From Malus domestica (lineage: Eukaryota; Streptophyta; Magnoliopsida; Rosales; Rosaceae), in NCBI RefSeq assembly GCF_042453785.1, contig NC_091665.1:6388501-6452500 (forward strand): a stretch of DNA of 64,000 nt. The letters are read 5' to 3'. The notes under the pieces are model-generated. The model was not told where the DNA came from. It searched no databases and saw only the letters and a list, made by a program, of their open reading frames with translations. Below are positions 23,601 through 34,104 of this stretch, piece by piece. A program made the translations under genes and the position numbers. The first letter of the stretch is position 1; every line of letters begins with the position of its first letter.

Positions 23601-26600
23601 GAGTAGGACGCCCTCAAATGTACTAAACACACCCGTTTTCCGATACATCTCGATGTCAAGAAGAAAGAATGGTCAATCCCCATTCGAAACTGAAGCAAGC
23701 AAAGCCGATGCACAACGGTACGTGGATAATGTAAAGTTGCTCAAGACGAATGCAGTTCTACCTCTGACACAGCTAAGCAATGCTAAGGTTGCAAGATTAC
23801 CACAAGGCTTCGTAAAAGCTCTACCAAAGAAAGCGGAACCAAGTTTTCTCCCAACCAAGAGGACTGAAGAAGGTTTTGATCCGAACGCCTACAAACTCAT
23901 GTCAAAAGCTGGGTACGACTTCGCTTCTTCTTCGAATCCTGGAAAAAAGGTTTCAAACACAGTCAACAATAAAGAACGTGACCTCACCGAGACTCAAAAG
24001 AAGTTGAAGAAGCATGGTTACGGAGTTAACAACAACAAAGCTGGACTTGGCTTCACACCAAATGCACCCGTGAAGATTTCAAGCAAAGCGAAAAATGCTA
24101 GCACTCAACACATTAGTGTGAGCATTGAACAAGATCAAGAGGAGCCTAAATCCACCCCTCGAACGCCAGTCTTCGATAGGATGAATCGTTCAAGACCCAG
24201 AACGTCAGCCCTTGATCACATTGGTGGTCAAAACCGAACCTCCGTCTTCAAGAGGCTTAACAGGCCAACCTCCCGAAGCTCTATTTTTGAAAGGTTGTCA
24301 AAACCTAATAAGCAAAGCAACACGGCTAGCTCTCCTCCTCGTCAATCAGCTTTGGAAAGACTTGAAGACAACATGAAGTTTTCTGGAAATAGGGAAACAA
24401 CGTCAAAGGAAGAAAAGCTCGACAGGCTAGCAGGAAAAGGCGATATTCGAAGCTCGATTCCTTCGAGGATGAAGCGTCAAGCAATCTTGGAGGTTGATGC
24501 AAATGGACCATTGATAGTAAGAAGGCGCACCATCATCCATACTGGACAATCTGCATACCAACAAACCCAAGAAGACGACACTAAAGAGGAAGTCCAAGAT
24601 GTCTTCCACATCACGATCCAAGAAGGCAAAGAAGACGAGACCCCTGAAGAAGATGTCACTGCTGCACCACCACAACTTGAGGATGGGGGGCAAGCCACAG
24701 TTGACGATCTCAAGGAGCTCAACTTGGGCACAGAAGAGGAGCAAAAACCTATCTTTGTAAGTGCACTGCTAAGAGCAGACGAGATAGAGGAGTACTACCA
24801 ACTGCTATCAGAGTACAAAGACGTCTTCGCCTGGACTTACAAAGAAATGCCCGGCCTTGACCCTGTCATCGCTGTGCATCATCTTGCAGTCAAGCCTAGA
24901 ACACGACCAATAAAGCAAACTCAAAGGCGATATCGATCCGAGCTCATTCCATAAATCGAGGCAGAGATTGACAAGCTAATCGAAGCAGGATTCATTCGAG
25001 AGGTGCAATACCCCAAGTGGATCTCCAACATCGTCATCGTCCTTAAGAAATCTGGACAAATACGTGTTTGCGTAGACTTTCGGGACCTCAACGACGCTTG
25101 TCCGAAGGACGACTTCCCCTTGCCAATCATTGAAATCATGGTGGACGCAACCACTGGCCACGAGGCACTGTCATTCATGGACGGCTCTTCTGGATACAAT
25201 CAAATTCGTATGGCTCTCGAAGACGAGGAACTAACAGCATTCCGCACTCCAAAAGGTATCTACTGTTACAAGGTGATGCCCTTTGGTCTAAAGAACGCTG
25301 GAGCTACATATTAACGCGCAATGCAGAAAATCTTCAATGACATGCTACACAAGAACGTAGAATGTTATGTGGACGATGTGGTGGTCAAAACAAAGAAAAG
25401 ATCAGATCACTTGAAGGATTTGCGAGTAGTGTTCGAAAGGCTGCGAAAATACAACCTCAAGATGAACCCGTTAAAATGTGCGTTTGGCGTCTCCTCTGGA
25501 AAGTTCCTCGGCTTCATTGTCAAGCACCGTGGTATTGAAGTTGACCAATCAAAAATCAAGGCCATTCAAAGTATGCCTGAGCCAAGAAACCTGCACGAGC
25601 TGAAAAGTCTACAAGGACGGCTAGCCTTCATCAGACGCTTCATCTCTAACCTTGCAGGGCGTTGTCAACCGTTCAGCCGACTCATGAAGAAGGATGTTCC
25701 GTTTGTATGGGACGAAGCATGCCACAATGCTTTTGAAAGCATAAAAAAGTATTTGTTTAGTCCACCTGTCTTGGGGGCGCCTGTGCCCGGGAAACCACTC
25801 ATATTGTACATCGCCGCTCAAGAAAGTTCAGTTGGAGCACTCTTGGCGCAAGAGAATGAATCCAAGAAAGAATGAGCGCTTTACTACCTCAGCCGAACCC
25901 TCACCGGCGCCGAGTTAAACTACTCCCCAATAGAAAAGATGTGCCTTGCCTTGGTGTTCGCCATCCAGAAACTCAGGCATTACATGCATGCGTACACCAT
26001 CCACTTGGTTGTAAAAGCTGACCCGGTCAAATACGTCATGTCCAAACCCGTCTTGACAGGGCGACTCGCTAAATGGGCGTTGCTTCTTAACCAATATGAG
26101 ATCATCTACGTCCCAGCTAAAGCCGTAAAGGGACAAGCGCTGGCAGACTTTCTTGCCGATCACCCAATCCCAGCTGATTGGAAAATCTCAAACGACTTGC
26201 CTGACGAGGAAGTGTTCTACATCGACATCTTCCCGACATGGACGATGTTCTTCGACGGATCTGCACGAGCAGACGGAGCGGGGGCAGGAGTAGTATTCAT
26301 GTCGCCACAAAGGCATATATTACCTTATTCCTTTCAACTAAGCGAATTATGCTCCAACAATGTCGCTGAGTACCAAGCACTGATCATCGGACTCCAAATG
26401 GCGATCAATATGGGAATCACAGCCCTTGAGATATTTGGCGACTCCAAGCTCATAATCAATCAACTCTTAACTGAATATGGGGTGAAGAAAGATGATCTCA
26501 TCCCATACTTTCGGCTGGCAACTCAACTGCTACAAGAGTTTGAGACTGTGACACTAGAGCATGTGCCAAGAAAAGAAAATCAAATGGCAGACGCTCTTGC

Positions 26601-28026
26601 CAACCTAGCCTCAAGCATGACATTAAGAGAAGATGAAGCTGCAGACGTGCCAGTCTGCCAAAGATGGGTGATCCCCCTCGTCACTGAAATGCTACTAGAT
26701 GATACAAATGTCATCTCAGTACTTCCAGTCGATGTTGAAGAGTGGAGACAACCGCTGATCGATTACTTAGAGCATGGAAAACTTCCAGATGATCCTAAAC
26801 ACCGCTCCGAAATAAGTCGACGAGCACCTCGCTTCCTCTATTACAAAGAAACACTCTACCGACGCTCTTTCGAAGGAGTACTTCTGAGATGCCTAGGTGA
26901 GGAATAAGTTAATCAAGGCATGGAAGAAGCACACTCAGGCGTATGCGGGGCGCATCAATCTGGACCAAAGCTACATTTCCAGCTCAAAAGAATGGGCTAC
27001 TACTGGCCAAGCATGGTGAAGGACTGCTTGGAATATGCCAAAAGGTGCCAAGCCTGCCAATTCCACGCAAACTTCATACACCAACCACCTGAGCCATTAC
27101 ACCCTACAGTTGCTTCATGGCCATTCGATGCATGGGGATTGGACGTCGTAGGACCAATTACTCCGAAATCATCTATAGGAGAAGCTTACATCCTAGCTGC
27201 AACAGATTACTTCTCCAAGTGGGCTGAAGCCATACCCCTAAGGGAAGTAAAAAAGGAAACTGTCGTCCGTTTCATCAAGGAGCACATCATCCACCGATAT
27301 GGAGTGCCTCGCTACATCATCACTGACAACGGAAAGCAATTCTCCAACCGACTCGTGGATGAGCTATGTGAGAAATACAAGTTCAAGCAGCATAAGTCTT
27401 CCATGTATCATGCCCCGGCCAACGGTCTTGCAGAAGCATTCAACAAAACATTGTGCAATCTCTTAAAGAAAGTGATCGGCCGAACAAAGAGAGACTGGCA
27501 CGAAAGAATAAGCGAAACAGTTTGGGCATATCGGACGACACATAGGACTCCTACCCAAGCTACGCCTTATTCTCTTGTATATGGCGTGGAAGCTGTTCTA
27601 CCGCTCGAAAGTCAAATCCCCTCACTGAGAATGGCTATACAAGAAGGCTTGACTGAGAAGGAGAATGCAAAGTTGCGCCTTCAAGAGTTGGAAGCACTCG
27701 ACGAAAGAAGGCTCGAAGCTCAACAACACTTGGAATGCTACCAAGCACGGCTATCCAAGGCATTCAACAAGAAGGTCCGCCCAAGGTATTTCCAAACTGG
27801 AGATCTCGTCCTCGCATTGCGTAGGCCTATCGTCACAACTCACAAAACGAAAAGCAAGTTCACATCAAAGTGGGATGGACCATACGTAATACAAGAGGTT
27901 TACACCAACGGCGCCTACTTAATCATGGCAGAAGACGGCTTGAAGATTGGCCCCATCAATGGAAGATTCTTGGTCTGCACGAGCATAAAAGGCACAAACC
28001 AACGCTCCTGGTCTGCACGAGCATAA
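20680..28026 (+). pseudogene. gag-pol: Gypsy C gag-pol polyprotein, one frame with five in-frame stops
   Basis: A single frame from ATG 20680 to 28026 carries all domains in order. Gag covers 20680 to about 22470, with the conserved retrotransposon gag block around WEQLEREFLNRFYSTRRTVS. The protease has LVDGGSAINIMP near 23060. Reverse transcriptase has RVCVDFRDLNDACPKDDFPL near 25065 and catalytic YVDD near 25366. RNase H 1 is near 25795-25990, and a second archaeal-type RNase H has MFFDGSARADGAGAGVVF near 26250. Integrase has its HHCC zinc region near 26930-27060 and its catalytic D-D-E core near 27140-27440. Stops are TAA 22414, TAA 24952, TAA 25312, TGA 25873 and TAA 26905; there is no frameshift. 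Stop 22414 sits between gag and protease and could be ancestral. The others break catalytic domains, so this copy could only move using proteins from a relative. Confidence 0.9.
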
Positions 28027-28387
28027 AAGGCAACACCAACAGCTCCTGGCCCGCAAGAGCATAAACTGTGTACGGCAAAATCATCAAAAAAAAAAAATGC
28101 ATCTGAACTACGTTTTGACTTGATCTTTTCCTTGGAGGGGTACGTAGGCAGCTCGAACATTAAATTTCGAGTTCAGTCACATCAAAATAAAATTTAAAAA
28201 AAAATGTTTTATTAATGAAAGCCAATTTCATTACAAGAAAAAAAAATACATATGTGATTACTATGTATCTAAAAAAAAAAAAAAAAATTTATGTATTTAA
28301 AAAAAAATAATATGTGTATATATAAATAATAATAATAATAAAAAAAAAGATTTCTTTTATATACATATACATACATATATATATATA
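28027..28387 (+). other. Post-integrase spacer, A-rich and AT microsatellite
   Basis: A 45-bp near-duplication (ggtctgcacgagcataaaagg at 27971 and 28009, with a third near-copy at 28049) ends the ORF. It is followed by poly(A) runs near 28085 and 28271 and an (AT/ATAC)n tract at about 28355-28397. Confidence 0.5.
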
Positions 28388-28995
28388 TGTATGTATATCC
28401 ATCAGCCCTCAAAAGGAGGCCACCCAGGCCCAAGCTCCACGCGTTTCCATCCAGGCCCAAGCTCATCGAAATTTCCGAGCTCTCCACCCAAATTCGGCCT
28501 CACACTCACCACCGCAACAATCAGAACCATGTAGCGGAGACTGCTCTCATCTTCTCCCTCATTACCCACTTCACCCATGTTTTCAACATTCAGACCAAAA
28601 CCCACTTTCCCAATTCGAATCAACCCACGTCGTCATCTTCTTCTTCGCCCAGATCGGCCATTTATGCCGCAGGAATCTTCTTCGCCGCCGACAATTCAAC
28701 CACCATCTCCGTCCCTACCTTCCCCTCCTTCGAACCCAACACCCTCAAAGTACCCATTTTCCAGTTCCAATTTTCCCCATTTTTCCCAACCCAACCCTAC
28801 CTCTAGCAGCCCACGTTATGCTAAGGTGGAGGTCACCTCCATCACTGTTACTGAGGATGCTATCGTCACCTCCACTGCACTCCGTGAGTCCTAACCCTAG
28901 ATTCCACCACGCTTCTTCAATTTCACCGCCCTCCAATCGACCTCCTCTGCCGCCACGGCATGGATAGATGGGATCATAAAGGACATCATCCACAG
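28388..28995 (+). other. Unidentified GC-richer insert in Gypsy C, possible captured host sequence
   Basis: Base composition changes sharply from AT-rich to a C-rich, exon-like segment at 28388. Overlapping open frames exist (for example 28387-28806 and 28577-28894), rich in Pro, Ser and Thr, without a domain I recognise. It directly precedes the HSP70 piece, so it may be a third captured transcript or its 5' leader and transit region. Identity unknown. Confidence 0.35.
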
Positions 28996-28999
28996 CTCC

Positions 29000-29602
29000 A
29001 CCATCGTCACCAACACCGAGGGCCAGAGAACTACTCCGTCCATGGTGGCGTATACGAAGAACGGGGATAGGCTTGTGGGCCAGATTGCCAAACGACAGGC
29101 CGTTGTGAACCCTGAGAACACCTTCTTCTCTGTGAAGAGGTTCATTGGGAGGAGGATGTCTGAGGTGGACGAGGAGTCGAAGCAGGTCTCGTACAAGGTC
29201 GTAAGGGATGCGAATGGGAATGTCAAGACCGACTGCCCTGCTATCGGCAAGCAGTTCGCCGCTGAAGAAATTTCAGCTCAGGTGTTGAGGAAGCTTGTGG
29301 ATGATTCTTCAAAGTTTTTGAATGATAAAGTTGGTAAAGCAGTGATCACTGTGCCTGCTTACTTTAATGACTCTCAAAGAACTGCTACAAAAGATGCCGA
29401 CCGTATTGCTGGTTTGGAAGTTCTTAGGATTATAAATGAACCTACTGCTGCTTCTTTAGCATACGGCTTTGACAGGAAGAACAATGAAACTATCTTGGTA
29501 TTTGACCTTGGAGGTGGTACTTTCGATGTTTCAGTACTTGAGGTTGGTGATGGTGTGTTTGAAGTGCTATCTACTTCAGGAGATACGCATTTGGGGGGCA
29601 AA
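29000..29602 (+). pseudogene. Captured plastid HSP70 (cpHsc70) fragment
   Basis: About 200 codons of the ATPase domain of a stromal HSP70 read in one frame: [19 protein letters not shown], then [82 protein letters not shown], ending at GDTHLGG. The DnaK-like wording and the [17 protein letters not shown] form point to the chloroplast type, which works in protein import and folding. The N-terminus with the first phosphate motif and everything after GDTHLGG are absent. No intron interrupts the piece. It lies between integrase and 3' LTR of Gypsy C and joins the GBSS piece about 30 bp downstream. The frame closes at TGA 29630. Confidence 0.85.
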
Positions 29603-29633
29603 ACCGTCAACAGCACTAGGAAGACTTCATGAG

Positions 29634-30402
29634 TCATTGTTTGTGGAAGTGGGATGAATTTAGTGTTTCTGGGAACTGAGGTTGGTCCATGGAGTAAAAC
29701 TGGTGGACTTGGTGATGTTCTTGGAGGCCTCCCACCGGCTATGGCTGCAAATGGGCATCGAGTGATGACGATTTCTCCGCGTTATGATCAGTACAAGGAT
29801 GCATGGGGTACATAAGTCACAGTTGAGCTTAAAGTGGGAGATAAAACCGAAACAGTTCGATTTTTTTTTTCACTGCTACAAACGAGGAGTTGATCGTGTT
29901 TTCGTGGATCACCCATTGTTTCTCGAGAGGGTATAGGGGAAAACTGCATCCAAAATTTATGGTCCGGTCGCTGGAGTCGATTTCAAGGACAATCAACGTA
30001 GTTTTAGCCTTCTATACCAGGCAGCTCTAGTAGCACCAAGAGTTCTGAACCTTAACAGCAGCAAATATTTTTCTGGACCATATGGGGAAGAAGTTGTTTT
30101 CATTGCCAACGATTGGCACACCGCCCTGCTTCTATGCTACCTGAAAGCCATATATAAGCCTAAAGGCATATACAAGACCGCCAAAGTAGCCGTTTGCATT
30201 CACAACATTGCTTACCAAGGCAGATTTGCTTTCGCTGACTTTGCACTTCTCAATCTGCCCAATGAATTCAAGAGCTCGTTTGAATTCATTGACGGGTATG
30301 ACAAACCAGTAAAGGGGAGGAAAATTAACTGGATGAAAGCAATAATCTTGGAATCAGACAAGGTCTTGACTGTTAGCCCATACAACGACAAAGAACTTCA
30401 AT
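29634..30402 (+). pseudogene. GBSS1: Captured granule-bound starch synthase I (waxy) fragment
   Basis: The segment begins near the mature N-terminus of GBSSI ([20 protein letters not shown], then the ADP-glucose-binding [20 protein letters not shown]) and runs through [85 protein letters not shown] and VLTVSPY. It crosses sites where plant waxy genes have introns (for example within PPAMA-ANGH) with no intron, so it derives from spliced RNA. Stops, starting with TAA 29814, and frameshifts (a run of T at about 29861) disable it. GBSSI makes amylose in plastids; this piece lacks the C-terminal glycosyltransferase half. It is carried by Gypsy C. Confidence 0.88.
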
Positions 30403-30620
30403 AAACTGCCGTCAAACGACTAGCCGGTAGTGAAGCTCAATGCCTTGCATTTTACCTCAAGCTCCAGCTGCTTCTGCACCTCCGCCATGGCTGCTGCCTG
30501 TGAATGAGATTGACAAAACCAAAGTTTGTCAACTCACACCCAAAGGCCTTCTCTCCGTCCGTGACAAACAACATCGAAGAACTTCAATAAACCGCCGTCA
30601 AACGACTAGCCGGTCATGAA
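30385..30620 (+). repeat. Direct repeat pair around a short insert, end of captured region
   Basis: The sequence gaacttcaataaactgccgt (about 30393) followed by caaacgactagccggt recurs at about 30580 with small changes, 187 bp apart. Between them lies a C-rich stretch resembling coding sequence. The pair may record template switching or a local duplication. Confidence 0.55.
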
Positions 30621-30639
30621 GCCTCGACTGCAGCTCACC

Positions 30640-31127
30640 GTCCGTCGAGTTCCATCCCTACAAAGCACCATATATATAAAGAAAAAAAAAAAAAAGTTTT
30701 CAAATGGTGACCAGCCACCGAAAGCAAAGAAAAGAAGTGATTGACAGGCACCATCCAAAAGGAAATGATAAAAAAAAGAAAAAAACAAGAAAGGCAGGTC
30801 ATGGTGTACGTTACTATTCGCAAGTATGAAAAAGGAAATAGGTGGTGGAGACAGAATAATTGAAAGGAAGAAAGCAGGGGGAAGACGACGAATTTCATTC
30901 TAAAAAATAGGGAGTAAAAGAATAGTGCACATCAGGTACCATCTAAATAAAAAAAAAAAAAAAAAAAAAGAGAAGGAGTAACGTATCTTAGTCAGATATA
31001 TGTTTTAGCACAACATACTGAATAAAATAAAGCATGTCCATTGATATCTCAAAAAAAAAAAAAAAAAAATTACAAGTGCGTAAAAAAAAAAAAAAAAAAG
31101 TCAAATCAAATTTACAGGAAGGGATCT
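30640..31127 (+). other. A-rich linker in Gypsy C
   Basis: Contains long A runs (about 30680, 30951-30970, 31051-31069, 31083-31099) separated by unrecognised AT-rich DNA. No gene seen. Confidence 0.4.
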
Positions 31128-31742
31128 TCAAGGATGATCAGGTGGCGCCTCCTCACTCGGCGGAGCTCCAGAAAGACGAAGCACCAGAGATTGATTATCC
31201 GGAGCTTCAACACTTGGTGAAGCGCCAGAGGACGAAGGCAGAAGTTGCTGCTGGAGTAACGTCACAAACCTCTGATGATCACTCTGAATCCGAACTTCGG
31301 ACTCCTGCAGTTGGTCAAGCTTCCTCTTCATGCTTGTTGAGTAATTAGTTGCGAGCATGTGCAACTCTTTATTCTCGTGCCTAAGCACCCTGACCTCTTG
31401 CCGAAGATTGGCCACCTCAGCCATCAACGACTCAACCTGACGAGATCGAGCAAGAAGGCGTTGGCCCATGTTTGAAACTGAACCTGCACATCGGACGCTG
31501 TAGGCCAGAGAGTCCTGAACAGCCAGCTCGTCGGACCGCCTGGAAAGCATCCTAGTGTCTCTAGGAGTGAGAAGATTTCTGGCCACCACCGAAACGGTTG
31601 TATCGTTCATCATCATAGAATCCCCAACTGTAAGAGGACCATTGGGAGATACGAAGGACGGCTGCCAAATGTTGTTTGAAGAAGATATGTCATTATCTTC
31701 CCCGACATTCAAGTTAAGACGACGGTCAGAAGGGCAAGACAT
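31128..31742 (-). CDS. Antisense accessory ORF of Gypsy C, coiled-coil protein
   Basis: This minus-strand ORF codes for 204 residues from the second Met (MSCPSDRRLNL, at 31742); a start two codons upstream (31748) is possible. The start is chosen because the diverged copy at 17975 begins at the same place. The N-terminal about 100 residues hold the block shared by both copies (ARNLLTPRDTRMLSRRSDEL). Residues about 105-170 form a leucine-rich heptad coiled coil (VESLMAEVANLRQEVRVLRH), and the C-terminus is Ser/Pro-rich. It lies opposite to gag-pol between integrase and 3' LTR, where antisense ORFs have been described in Tat-lineage elements such as Grande. The frame is open with no stop. Function unknown. 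It is not a known host gene to my knowledge. Confidence 0.6.
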   Translation of the reverse strand: MSCPSDRRLNLNVGEDNDISSSNNIWQPSFVSPNGPLTVGDSMMMNDTTVSVVARNLLTPRDTRMLSRRSDELAVQDSLAYSVRCAGSVSNMGQRLLARSRQVESLMAEVANLRQEVRVLRHENKELHMLATNYSTSMKRKLDQLQESEVRIQSDHQRFVTLLQQQLLPSSSGASPSVEAPDNQSLVLRLSGAPPSEEAPPDHP

Positions 31743-31954
31743 TTTCAAAGGTGTGAAAAAAAAAAAAAAAAAAAAAGGTCGGACAAATCAAGTTCTTAGA
31801 AGTGCGAGTAGGGAGCTTCTACAGGCGGAAAATTCAAGTGTGCTTTGGAATGTGATGCGTGCCTCTCTTTTAAAATCAGCACTTTCAAAAATCGAAGAGG
31901 CGAGTTCAGAAATCGAAGAGGCAAGCTCAGAGATCGAAGAGACATATGCTTTCT

Positions 31955-32185
31955 CAAAAGCTGGGCTGCTCAGAAACCACGGGCCGATCTCAGATATCGA
32001 AGAGGCGCCAGTCTTTTTCAGTCTCGTCAGCACCTATCACATGCACACTCAGCTTTGCGAAAATCACGGATAATTTGTCGAAGCACCAATCTCAGATATC
32101 GAAGAGGCGCCAGTCTTTTTCAAGCCTCGTCAGCACCTGTCATATGCACACTTAGCTTTGCGGAAATTACGGGCAATTTGTCGAA
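31955..32185 (+). repeat. Tandem 102-bp repeat in Gypsy C 3' region
   Basis: cagatatcgaagaggcgcca occurs at 31991 and 32093 with matching downstream sequence (cagtctttttca, cgtcagcacct, catgcacact). Shorter gaaatcgaagaggc units precede it at about 31890-31935. Confidence 0.7.
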
Positions 32186-32439
32186 GATTTCTGATGAAGA
32201 AGAAAGCGCGTAGAGCCATACTGATCAATCACTCAATGGTTGCCAACACGAGTGAAAGAATAGTACCTCTACAGGTATTAAAGAACTTCCTATAACTGTC
32301 CACCTTCACCGTCCATAGCAAGGCAGACCTGCAAAAATGCCTAACCCTTCCTCATTTTCGAGAGTACACTCTCAGCAGAGCCTCTCGAAATACCCAGTTT
32401 TCTTCATCTTCTGGAGTACCTCTGCAAACAAATGACACC

Positions 32440-33200
32440 CAAAGCAAAAGTATCTCATATCACCAGGGTAAAAAGCAAGAGTATCTCATATCATGCTTTC
32501 TCCCTGTCCTTTCCTTTGTCCTTGTTCTTACCTGCAGAGACAAGGATAAAGAAAGCAATATGTCGGAACCTCCACTCAAACTCCGGGCAAGGAACCGACT
32601 ACCGGGAACCTTTGCCCGGTTGCTTACCTGGCTTTGCTCTTGAGTACTCGTCTTCAGTTGCTGACGTACTTCCGAAGAAGATGCCATATTTTCCCGGAGA
32701 ACAGATAAGGCAAGTGAAAATGATACCTTGAAGCATGTGGAGACAACGTGCTGATTTCCTTCAAGATCAAATCTCCCCTTCCTTGCACAATCAACCAACC
32801 CAGCAGAAGGAGTCTGAGTTGAATCCAAGAGCTCGAGAAGTTTCAACAAACATATTGGCGGCACCATCGTCGAAGAACAAAGCCTCGCTGTGCAACGCTG
32901 TCAAATCGCCACCACTTCTTCGAAAGCAAGAGTATTTCATATCATGCTTTCTCCCTATCCTTTTCTTTGTCCTTGTTTTTTACCTGTGGGACAAGGAGAA
33001 AGAAAGCAATCAGACAGCACTTGGTATCAAACTTCCGATCTGGAATCAACTGCTTGGAACCCTTCCCTGATTGCTTACCTAGCACTACCCTCGAAATACC
33101 CATTGTTTCAACATCTTATGCTTCTAGAGAAAATACCACATCTGCCTGAAGAACAGATAAGGCAAGGGAAAATGATACCTTGAAGCATGTAGAGACAAGC
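32440..33200 (+). repeat. Large tandem duplication (about 451-bp period) in Gypsy C 3' region
   Basis: aagcaagagtatctcatatc at 32473 recurs with one change at 32924, followed in both by a catgctttctccctgtcctt-like block, an acaaggataaagaaagcaat-like block, and later an ACAGATAAGGCAAG block (32701, 33154). A third weak start lies near 33240. The left Gypsy fragment at 17000-17560 carries the same module inverted. Confidence 0.65.
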
Positions 33201-33519
33201 ACAACAAAACACGAGTCGATTCATCTGTTACTTCTTCAAAATCAAAAGTATCTCATATCATTAGGGTTTCAATCACTCTGGGTTTGGTGGACCTGTTTTG
33301 ACCCTCAAATTCTTGGGTCGACCCGCTAGACGTTGTGAACTACACGTGCCGATTTACCACCCTTGAATCAAATCCTTAAAGATCAAGTCACCAACTGGAA
33401 GAAAAGCCCATCAATCTTGAAGATCATACCGTTGACCAAACTGCTCAGGTGTGAATTAGAAAGATTGAACAAAGCAACAAGTCGTCACTTTCACCTCGTG
33501 CTTGCTTGCTTGCAATATG

Positions 33520-34060
33520 TTCGAGTCAACCTTCAAGAATCAAGCCTCAACGGCCCTTGAAGAAGTTTCCAGCCAAATTCAAGATCAAGCCTCGACGGCC
33601 CTTGAGGAAATCACAAGTCCGATTCAAGATTAAGTGTCTACCACCCTTAAATCAAAACCTAGTTCAAGAATAGCCTGTGGAAAGTCAACAATTGGAGGAA
33701 ACCAAAAAGTCCTCCGAACCAGTTCAAGATCAAAGCTGTGGAAAGTCAACAATTGGGGGAAACCAGAAAATCCTCCGAACCAGTTCAAGATCAAAGCTGT
33801 GGAAAGTCAATAAGCGTAACAAAATACGTGCCGATTCACCCACTACCAAAGCAAAAGATCATCTACCACATGAAGCTCCTTGTGGTCCAATTTCAACCTT
33901 CAAGATCAAGCCTCAACGGCCTTTGAAAAGAAATTTCAAACAAAGTTCAAGATCAAGCCCCAACGGCCCTTGAAGAAATCACCAACCCAGTTCAAGATCA
34001 AGCCTCAACGGCCCTTGGATCAACATCTGCAATAAGGGACTTCAAAACGCATCTTCTACA
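33520..34060 (+). repeat. Array of aagatcaagcc..acggccctt motifs before the 3' LTR
   Basis: At least six copies of a caagatcaagcctcaacggc-like motif occur irregularly, interrupted by three copies of a 60-61-bp unit starting agttcaagat (33661, 33721, 33782). The same motif is repeated in both LTRs. Confidence 0.7.
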
Positions 34061-34104
34061 CGTGACAAGCACATGTATACGACGCGCCTTGAAGTGGGGG
34101 CATT

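Noticed and set aside
28387..28894. Pro/Ser/Thr-rich overlapping ORFs as a real gene
   Set aside because: Two overlapping frames are open together, typical of C-rich DNA; kept only as a possible captured segment.
29000..30402. HSP70 and starch synthase as working host genes
   Set aside because: Both are truncated at both ends, lack introns, carry stops or frame changes and sit inside a retrotransposon.
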